Source: Ampelocalamus luodianensis
Lineage: Eukaryota; Streptophyta; Magnoliopsida; Poales; Poaceae
Reading direction: 5' to 3'
Length of the DNA stretch: 64,000 bases
Assembly (NCBI GenBank): GCA_036346255.1
Contig: CM070619.1
Coordinates: 30,572,342-30,636,341, forward strand
In this document: piece by piece, positions 56,201-64,000 of the stretch
Layout: every line of letters starts with the position of its first letter
How positions within the stretch are numbered: position 1 is the first letter of the stretch
Translations under genes and position numbers: made by a program
The notes under the pieces: generated by a model
Told to the model about the DNA's origin: nothing
The model's database searches: none
The model's input: the letters and a program-made list of their open reading frames with translations, nothing else

Positions 56201-56939
56201 TAGGTTATGGACACGCTTGGCAAGGTCTTTCAAGAGTTGGACATAACCTTTTAAATTAAAATTTGACATGGGTGGTACGAATGGGTAATTCGTGCTATTG
56301 TTGTGATGGCTATTGGGTTAGTCATCTCCAGGATGTCTTTATGTTATTACTTATTGTCTCATTGTTATTTATACAAGTAAAATTCAGATTGTTAAAACTG
56401 CCTTCAAACTATTACTTATTGCAAATAAAACTTGCTTTATGCTGAAAATTAACCTTGAGTCTTCTCTTTTGATTAAAGACTGCATGTAGTAGTAACTAGG
56501 TTTGTTACTCGTAAGTCTTGCGAGTACATTTTTGTACTCATTTGCTTTGCTTAATTATTGCAGAGAAGGTTGATCCCCAAGGGATCAACTTTGGTGAGTT
56601 TTGCTGCGGTGTGGACGACTAGCTTGACGGCCCGGTCGGATTGCCTTGTGGGTGTATGGCAAACCGGTTGGCTTTTTACTTCCGCTGTTATTTCTAACTC
56701 TTTAACTTGTTGGGGACCGGTTGGCCTCCTTTGTAATAACTATTATGTATGTCTTTTGCTTGTAAAGTTTAAGCTTCGGTTATATGTGTTGTATGGAATT
56801 GATGCAATGTTTTGTAAAAGGGTGTGTATACTGCAATTCTGGAAAGTATACATTTGCCCGAGGCATGGTATATTTTGTTTGTGATGCTAGAGTCAATGGG
56901 AGAATAAGTATTACAAGCTAAATAAACCGATGTCTCACA

Positions 56940-57984
56940 TAACATTAAGTAATCAAATGTTTAATAGAACTGAGTCTGAACAACAAATATCAAATACAAT
57001 TGAGCCACACGATTCGCCACAGGCAATCGTTTGGAGTCGAAGGCCTAATCGTCTTGGTCCTCGCCGTCGGGAAGAAATCTTCTCCTGAATACGAGTTATT
57101 CAGCAAGAGTGAGCACTACTACCGTGCTCGCAAGCTACACCTAATATGGAATGAAAATGCATGCATAAGGTAAACAAGTGAATAAGGCAGGGGTTATTTT
57201 GCATAAACAACATTTTCAGTTTAAATACTCATTAATAATTTCTAAGGCCACTTTTATAATATAACTGGAGTCAAAATTTTAAAATGACAATATTATGGAT
57301 AACCTCCAAATGAACAGGTGGAGGATACCCTCCTATCACATGGCTAACCGCCCAAATTTTACACAAGGATTCACCATCCTCAACATTTAATAAAACATTT
57401 TAAAAACCAAAAACAAATCTAACTTCAAGTGGCCTTACTAGCATGTCCATGACCGCGGACGCGGCTATTTGAATAGTTTCTCTACTCTACAGAGTCTGTA
57501 TAGCATGCTCATTATGTCGGTCATTATGTTGGTCAAAGCACGCTTCTGTGGGTGTGTGTCGGTCAAAGCATGCAGAGTCTGTAATATAATTGAGCCACAC
57601 GAGATGACATGCTCATTATGTCGGTCAAAGCACGCTTCTGTAGGTGTGTGACTGAGCAATTATCATGAGACCTTTAGAATGCTCTATCCTAGTATACTTA
57701 TGCCCGCTAAGGTTTCACCCACTTTGGACTAACCGTCCTCCGGAAGCCCCCTCTTCCGCCAGGTGGGAATAATAGTCTAATCGACACCCACACAATCAAC
57801 ATGGCACAAATACACTAAAATATTACAAATTATTTAGCCAAATCCTGCCCATACAGGACATGTGGTGGTACGGTAAGGCATAGCAAAAAGCGGCTCAAAG
57901 ACCGGTCCTCAATTGACTTGGGCGTCTTTTCAACAAACCCTGGGTCTTAATTTTAACCAGATTAATCCCGTGCATAAACCTGCA
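56940..57984 (-). repeat. Tekay-2 LTR, minus strand, second piece
   Basis: Resumes the LTR begun at 41829. Its reverse complement from 57690 to 57980 matches the plus-strand LTR at 37875-38100. It holds a local duplication near 57500-57655. A 60-codon frame on each strand there is a shadow of the repeat. It ends at CTGCA, where a Tekay-1 LTR inserted. Confidence 0.6.
57500..57655 (-). repeat. Local direct duplication in the Tekay-2 LTR
   Basis: GTCGGTCAAAGCACGCTTCT and its flanks occur near 57525 (as GTTGGTCAAAGCACGC) and 57619, each preceded by ATGCTCATTATGTCGGTC. Between them GTCGGTCAAAGCATGC and AATTGAGCCACACGA occur; the latter is also at 57000. A small cluster of recombined repeats. Confidence 0.7.
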
Positions 57985-60900
57985 TGTAACATCCCAATAT
58001 TAGACTTGTGTTTCAAATGTAAGAAAATGAGGAGAAATTAAAACTTTTTCTTACATCATGTATTTCCTGTTGTACCAAACAATTCTTTTACAAGAAGTTA
58101 TGGAAATACAAAGTCACAAGTCTTTTTGATCCAAACTTTGACCTTCCAAAATTATAATCATGTCAAATATTATGGTCATCTCCTGGAAATGTTTTTCCCA
58201 AGTTCCAGCGATGATATGTGGACCCTCTGAAAAATTTCACAATTTTTAGAAATTGTTTGAATATTTTGGAGGGCAGTCAAACCTGTTTGACTTTCAGTCA
58301 AACATTAAATCAGAACCTTGCAGAATTTTTGGAGCAATATGCACTGCATAAAAACCTCTGAAAATTTTACACAAGGTTAATATTCAAGTTAGCAAGCTCC
58401 AGTAAAAATTTCATAATTTTTGGAGTTATTTAGCTATCTCAAATAAATCCTCAAAGTCCCAGCTCAACTTAAAACCAAAAACCTAACTTCACTGTTCCTC
58501 GGGTGCGAGTCAGACTCGGGCTCAAGCCACTCGTCTTGGTCTAGTCAACTAACTGCACCGAGCCTCTTTTAAAAGCGCGCGTCCAATCTCCACTATTGGA
58601 TCCTTATCGCGCGGCCCATGTCCGTGTGAGCATTCGGACCGTGCGGATGCTTTATCCCTTTTTAACCGTTGGATCCCCATCAAACCGTTCAGATTCTCTG
58701 AAACATTCGGACCTTTCGGTTGTTTTGTTTGAATCTGAGTCGTTGGATTAAAATCCAACGCTCGCAATCTCCTCTGTCGTAATCCCTCTCAGCATCGTGG
58801 AGCAATCTGAGTCGTTCGTTTCTAATCTAAGGGCTCCCGATCTATTCCTTTATTTCAAATCTTAGAAGCGTGGCGCGTTGTCAGCCACCCGATCAAAATT
58901 GTAGGGTTCAAAATCGCCCGAACGTTTTTCTCTGGTCATCTTCAACCTCCCGCCGTGCAAAAATAGTGTAGGGCATGGGGGTGTCATTTCATGCTCCCTA
59001 GAACCGTCCTAGCCGACGCTTAGGGTTATGGGAGACACTTTCGGCCATGCCTTGCCCTAGTGCACCATCTACCTCTTTTTCTTTGTCGGGCATGCCTTGT
59101 GCTTTGAGCTTTGCCTCCCGAAAAGCTTTTTGGCAAAACCCTAGTGTCTCCAAGACTTATAAGCACCCTCTTCACTTCCTGGTATTTGTTTAGACCACCC
59201 TCGAGCTCCATTTTCAATTGTGGAGCTTAATACCCCAAAACCGACAATCCACCATTGTTGACCCGTAGAGCTCCATTGGAGTTCTTGGTGTTCCAGTGGT
59301 TCTCCTTCATATTTCTTTGCACCAATTTAACCTCCTCACTATCTTGAACATATCCCCTCACTTAATTTTGGATTTGATTCGCAGGAATTATCCAATTTGG
59401 GGTTTGTTCAAATTCGACCGAATTTGGTCATCTTCTTCCTCAGCCCAGATGAGTGCTCTATTTTCAAATTATTTGCTCATGTAGCTTCTGTGAACCATAA
59501 TGAAGCTATATTGATGCTATGGTACCACTCATTTTGCTGAGGGTACAAATTTTCACCTTTCTTCTTCAAGTCCGGCAAGTCTCCACCGTGGATAAGCTCC
59601 TCCGGCCATCTTTGAAGCTTCTCCCCATTAAGGTAGCTTCTTATTAGTCCTTAGAGGCTTTGGCACACGCTTCTCTGGACTGCAGCGGAGCATTTTGCTA
59701 TTTTCGTGCTTAGCAGTAAAAGCTCCCTTTTTCATTTTCCGACTAGCCGGCGATTAGAGCCCTCACCGCCGGTGAGATTGCCACCACTAGGTCCGTAAGG
59801 TTATTGCGATCCCATTTCACTACTTGGTTGGCACCGCCGTGACCGGAGTCGCTGGCGATGAGCCGTGGAACACACTCGGGAGTTCCCGGCAAAACTCCCG
59901 TTTTCGTCAGAAATTTCGGACAGCATTAATGCCCAATCAGTGTTAATCATTAGGTATTAATGGTGTCTTAATCACGCCTTGTGTCACTGCCAGTGGGCCC
60001 ATGTCCTTAATTCACCCCGCTGGCGCAATCCCGTGCGCTCCGGACACCATCAATGCTTAATCTTTGGTTAATTAAGTGTGTCGTCGTTTAATTGCTGTTG
60101 GAAATTAACCCTGGGTCACTGACATGTGGGCCCGTAGGGTTAAAATCAAATCCAGAAGTCTTTAGTACCATTTTTAGAGTTCATTAATTGCCAATCATTA
60201 GCGACATTAAATGCGTCCTAAGCGCCACTTTAAGCCACTTGCCGGTGGGCCTCAATTGCTTTAATCACCACGTGCAAATCATCAGGACACATTAACTCCT
60301 AATCATTAGATTCGGTAATAAATCCCTGACCTAAAAACCTCCCTTAAGTCGCTGACATGTGGGCCCCGTGCACCGTGCGCATGGTTTAACAGCTCGTGTT
60401 TATGACTTAAATTCACTGACGTGTGGCCCCCATGTGTCAGCGTTCCTCTTTGAACTTCGATCAATGGCTGCCGTACCTCTCGTGATCAACGGCCCAGATC
60501 TAGTATGCATTCGGACCATCCGGTTGCCTAAATCATTCTGGACCGTCCATTGCTTGATTTGCGGTCGAGATCGCGAATGCAATCGGACCATCCGACAGGA
60601 GGTGCGATCTGAGCCGTCCATCTTCAAATCTACGGTTGTGGTTGGCTGCGGCAACCGCACCGTCCGAATGTTTTCTCCCTCGTGAGCCGTTGGATCTCGA
60701 TCCAACGATGAGCCCTCCTTTTTGAATCGCGCACGTGCGCTATTCCCGCCGCGCGTGGGCTGTAGGATTTTAGATCAAGGGTTCTCGAGCTTCCACGTCA
60801 CTTTATTTTTGTTAAGTTCGAATCTATTTCTGTAAGCATTTGTTTATCAACTAAAAATTGTATTTAAACTTTAAAAACTCATAACTAATTCTCGTTAACT

Positions 60901-62718
60901 ACTTTTTAGGTATTTCCAACTGTAATAAAATCTTATGCCACTAAAGTTTAATATAAAAATGCATTTAGGTAGATTTCAGTAGCAGAAAATTGTGTAACCA
61001 AACTAACTTGATTCCTGCCTTTAGAATATTCCAGAAATGGCAATAAAACTTGAAAAATGCATATCTTTTTCTATAGAATTCCAATTTGTGCAAAATTAGT
61101 TTTGTTAAATTCCTTAGTTAGTGTACTTTGTTATGAAATAGGTTCTTAACATGGATTTATTACATTCAACTTTGCTGTCATTAGGATGTCATAATCTACG
61201 TGCTATAAAAATTTCAGACCTTAGATCATTCTAGAAAATTTCACCATAAACAGTACCAGTAATTAATTAGGTTGATTTTAAAGGCTGAGAAAGAGTATTT
61301 TGTCTATAACTTTTGCATACTAAATCCAAATTGCATGATTCTTCTTCCTAAAATTGTCTAAAATCATCCCCTAGCTGCTGTGTAAATTTCATTAGATTTG
61401 GATGTCTTTTCCTGTTGGAGTTTATTTGGTATTCTTCGTTCTTATTTGGTCATCGTCTTTTCGCGTTAGGTTCCGAAGAAATTGTTAATCTTGATACTGA
61501 GGCACAGCAGCCAGATCCTGCACTTCAGCCAGGCAAGCAGATGTAGCATCATTTGATCATATTGTTCCTACTAATTTCAAATTCTAATATATTGTTTGCA
61601 AATTCTATGTATGCATTGCTATGTTGTTTTAAACTATTGTCGATAGTTGGCCCAGTAGATGCATTATCAGTAGGAAATGTTTATTCCTCTACTACTGAGC
61701 CTTGCTGTGATTTTGGGTTCGCTGGATGAACCCTTGTCACTTAGTAGATTTACGTGTCATTATGCTTAGCCATGCTTAGTTACCGGTAGAAATGAGCGGT
61801 TATCGACTTGTCGATAACCTTGATCACAAACTGATTATGATACTATTGTTTTCAGCTCTATGCCATATTAATTGCAAAACTAAAACTGAAAATAAAATGG
61901 TTTGGACTTGGGCACAATGGTATGTTGGTGTGCTTTGGGTGTGATTGGAATGGTGCCCGAGTCAATTATGGACATGCTTGGGTAAGCTTTTCAAGAGTTA
62001 GACTACAACCTTTTTAATTAAAACTTGATGGGTGGTGCAAATCTGGGATTCATGCTATGTGTTGTGACTATTGGATTAGTCACTTCTAGGTGGTTACTTG
62101 ATAATTATTGTTACTCGCTGTTATTTCAATGCTTAAAAACTGATTTGTTAAAGTGCTTTCAATGTATTACATTATTGCAAATGAAAATTGCTTTATGCGT
62201 CCCAAGAACCATATAACCCATTTCCTTTGATACAACTTTCATGTAGCTATGTATAGGCTTGTTACTCGTAAGTCTTGCGAGTACATTATTGTACTCACCT
62301 GCATTGCTTGTTGTGTGCAGAGGAAGAAGGTGAGCCCGATGGGCCTCACTTTTGTGAGTTGTGCTGTGGCAGTGTCTGGGGCGATTAGCTTGGCGGACCG
62401 GTCGGTTGCCCTGTGGTGTTATGTGGCTAACCGGTCGTCTTTTGGTTTAAACCAATCTTATGGTGTCTTTTGCTTCCGCTCTTATTTGATACTTATGTCA
62501 TTTGGCCAGTTGGTTGTTCTGTAATAACTTATATTATGTATGTCTTTTGGTAGACTTGTTATATCCTGTTGTATGGAATTGATGCATGCTTTGGTATGAT
62601 GTATGTGTGCTGCATTTTCTGGGAAGCACATGTTCATCGAGGCACGGGTTATTCTGTTTGTGATACTAGAACCAGTGGAAGGTTAAGTATTACAAGCTTA
62701 ATAAACCGGGGTCTCACA
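57985..62718 (+). repeat. Tekay-1 solo LTR (B3), near-perfect target duplication
   Basis: TGTAACATCCC to GGGGTCTCACA, 4734 bases, colinear with the B1 LTRs. Flanks CTGCA (57980-57984) and CTACA (62719-62723) differ at one base, so the 5-bp duplication is imperfect. No primer site follows. It keeps the region deleted from the B1 3' LTR (58560-58920) but lacks a stretch near 61975 that B1 has between GAGTCATTTAAGGACCG and GGTTATGGACACGC. Contains a TATA-like site near 59157 and palindrome zones at 58590-58900 and 60440-60790. Confidence 0.88.
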
Positions 62719-64000
62719 CTACACCCACCATTCCAACCATTTCGCCCGAGTCCAAACCCATTTTTGATTTTTATTTAGAGTAAAACCCTCTTTATAAACT
62801 CCTGTGGTAAAACAATACCATAGTGACAAATTTTAAATCAAGTTTATAAAAGATTTGGCTAAACCTTCTCGAATTCATAAGTGTGTTCTAAGCATGGCTA
62901 AGCATATGACTAATTTAACTAACATTTTGTCTAATGGTGACAAGGCATTCATGTACAATACTCAAATTGGCCATGAAATGATTATTGGAATAACTATGTA
63001 TAAAACAGGGTATTGAAATATTTGTACAAACATATGCATGCATTAAATAATTTAAAAATTGAAAATAAATTTAAAGTACTGGGCTCAACATGATCAATGG
63101 TATAACTTGCCTTCGTTGACGTCCTAAAAATCTAGGTCCTCGGGATGGTCAAACTCTCTGGAGTTGTCGAAGTCTATACGTGAAAATACGATAAATTCAA
63201 ATAAATTCAAAAAGATAGCTCAAATTAACTCCAAATTGAAATATTTTGGTTTATTTAGCTAGATTATAATTTTATACAAATTTTCCAACTTGAATCACCC
63301 AATTTGGAGTTCAGATGCAAAAGTTATGAATTTTTGAAGTTTAAATCTATTTAAAACCTAAATTCTGAATTTATTAGATTTTCTTGATTTATTTTTTTAA
63401 AGGAAAATCTAATTATTGCGCAAGGATGACGTCAGCCACAGGATTTCGGAATTAAAGGAAATAAAAACAATTTTCTGACGTGTGGGACCCACGTTCATAG
63501 ACACGGGCTTTTGTCTTGGGGGTTTTGCGCTGACACGATGCCACGTTGGATCCACGTCGGATCCAGCACTGAGGTGGCGCCCACGGTGCCGCATACGTGG
63601 CAAGGCCACGTCGGTGAGGATGGCGCCAACGCGGGGACCGATGGTCGCCGGCGCTACGGTGTGCAGCGACGGGCGGCGAGGATACGAGAAGAGAGAGTAG
63701 AAGATCGCGATTACAATGCGCTCACCCACTCGGTAAGAAGCGGACGGAGACGACCGGCGACGAGGAAGAAGCGGCGGCACAGGTACGGTCGACGATGAAG
63801 TAGAGGTTGCGGGGGTCCTCCGGAGAAGTGGATGCGCGCACCGTGTAGGCGATGAAGCGGCGAAGCTGATGGTGGCGGTCGCGGGGCCGAAGCGGTTCTA
63901 GTGGCGGCGTAATCGGCAACGACAACTTGCGGCTTGACGGCGACAAAAATCCCGATTACAGCGAGGTGAGCGCAAGAGAGTGGAAGTGAGTGAGGGGGAA
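62719..64000 (-). repeat. Tekay-2 LTR, minus strand, third piece, open at the window edge
   Basis: Continues the LTR from 57984. On the minus strand the right end is CT-rich leader-like text (TTCCCCCTCACTCACTTCC at the edge) followed by GC-rich sequence to about 63480 and AT-rich text to 62720. Short frames on both strands in 63409-63946 arise from GC-rich LTR sequence and match no protein family I know. The element's far end lies outside the window. Confidence 0.5.

Larger units (their letters stand above)
41950..56939 (+). repeat. Diverged Tekay-1 solo LTR, target duplication TAACA, hosting a full element
   Basis: TGTAACAGCCC start, GATGTCTCACA end, flanked by TAACA at 41945-41949 and 56940-56944. 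Without the nested CRM-like element and its duplicated CCCTT it is about 5.17 kb, matching the B1 LTR size. No primer site or gag follows, so it is a solo LTR left by LTR-LTR recombination. The two arms are 41950-43424 and 53248-56939. It carries the palindrome zones (42540-42800, 54120-54500) and the ACTCGTAAGTCTTGCGAGT inverted repeat near 56504, also seen in the other LTRs. Confidence 0.92.

Noticed and set aside
63409..63946. Overlapping frames on both strands in GC-rich sequence, considered as a gene
   Set aside because: Frames are short, mutually overlapping and lack motifs. The region continues a minus-strand LTR.

Overview
The window looks like nuclear, heterochromatic DNA from a grass (Poaceae). 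The inference rests on nested Ty3/gypsy LTR retrotransposons with very long LTRs, iMet-type primer sites (TGGTATCAGAGCC), and LTR text full of GTTGGAT/ATCCAAC half-palindromes, as is common in grass LTRs. I see no intact protein gene, host gene, tRNA, rRNA or CRISPR array. Every recognisable coding stretch is a broken gag or pol. Lineage names (CRM-like, Tekay-like) are inferred from motifs, not from a search.

Four repeat families account for most of the sequence. (1) CRM-like chromoviruses: LTR about 1.03 kb, termini TGATGAGG...GTATCA, with a C-terminal polyprotein tail encoded inside the LTR. (2) Tekay-1: LTR about 5.07 kb, TGTAACATCCC...GGTCTCACA, integrase with a chromodomain. (3) Tekay-2: RIRE3-like gag-pol with a different LTR. 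(4) A family called C here: LTR starting TGTAATACCCC and carrying an array of mini-hairpins.

Layout. 1-622: minus-strand CRM-like LTR edge and degenerate sequence. 620-6752: two C LTRs, the second split by a CRM-like solo LTR. 6753-7045: unassigned. 7046-7650 and 23583-24811: a CRM-like element (A2) split by a full-length Tekay-1 element (7651-23582, target duplication TTCGC), whose 5' LTR is itself split by a minus-strand CRM-like solo LTR (duplication CTAGG). 24812-30645: a second CRM-like copy (A3) joined directly to A2. 30646-33691: minus-strand Tekay pol. 33861-36135: a Tekay LTR end, primer site and gag. 36136-38345: Tekay-type LTR with a CRM-like solo LTR (duplication ATTAG). 38346-41828: Tekay-2 gag-pol, cut in the integrase by a minus-strand Tekay-2 LTR that runs off the right edge. 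That LTR holds a Tekay-1 solo LTR (41950-56939, duplication TAACA) and another at 57985-62718. The first of these holds a full-length CRM-like element (43425-53242, duplication CCCTT), which in turn holds an inverted, internally deleted CRM-like copy (45645-47437, duplication CATAG) and a small Helitron-like insert (52108-52343).

The window is therefore a readable stack of insertions up to five levels deep rather than a set of cooperating genes. The most useful observations are the relative chronology, two families of mini-palindrome arrays with matched stem changes, an inverted piece of pol replacing the integrase core in one element, and segments (about 36.2-37.2 and 44.2-50.75 kb) whose many small indels fall mainly at CAG/CTG/CCGG sites and look like sequencing artefact rather than biology.
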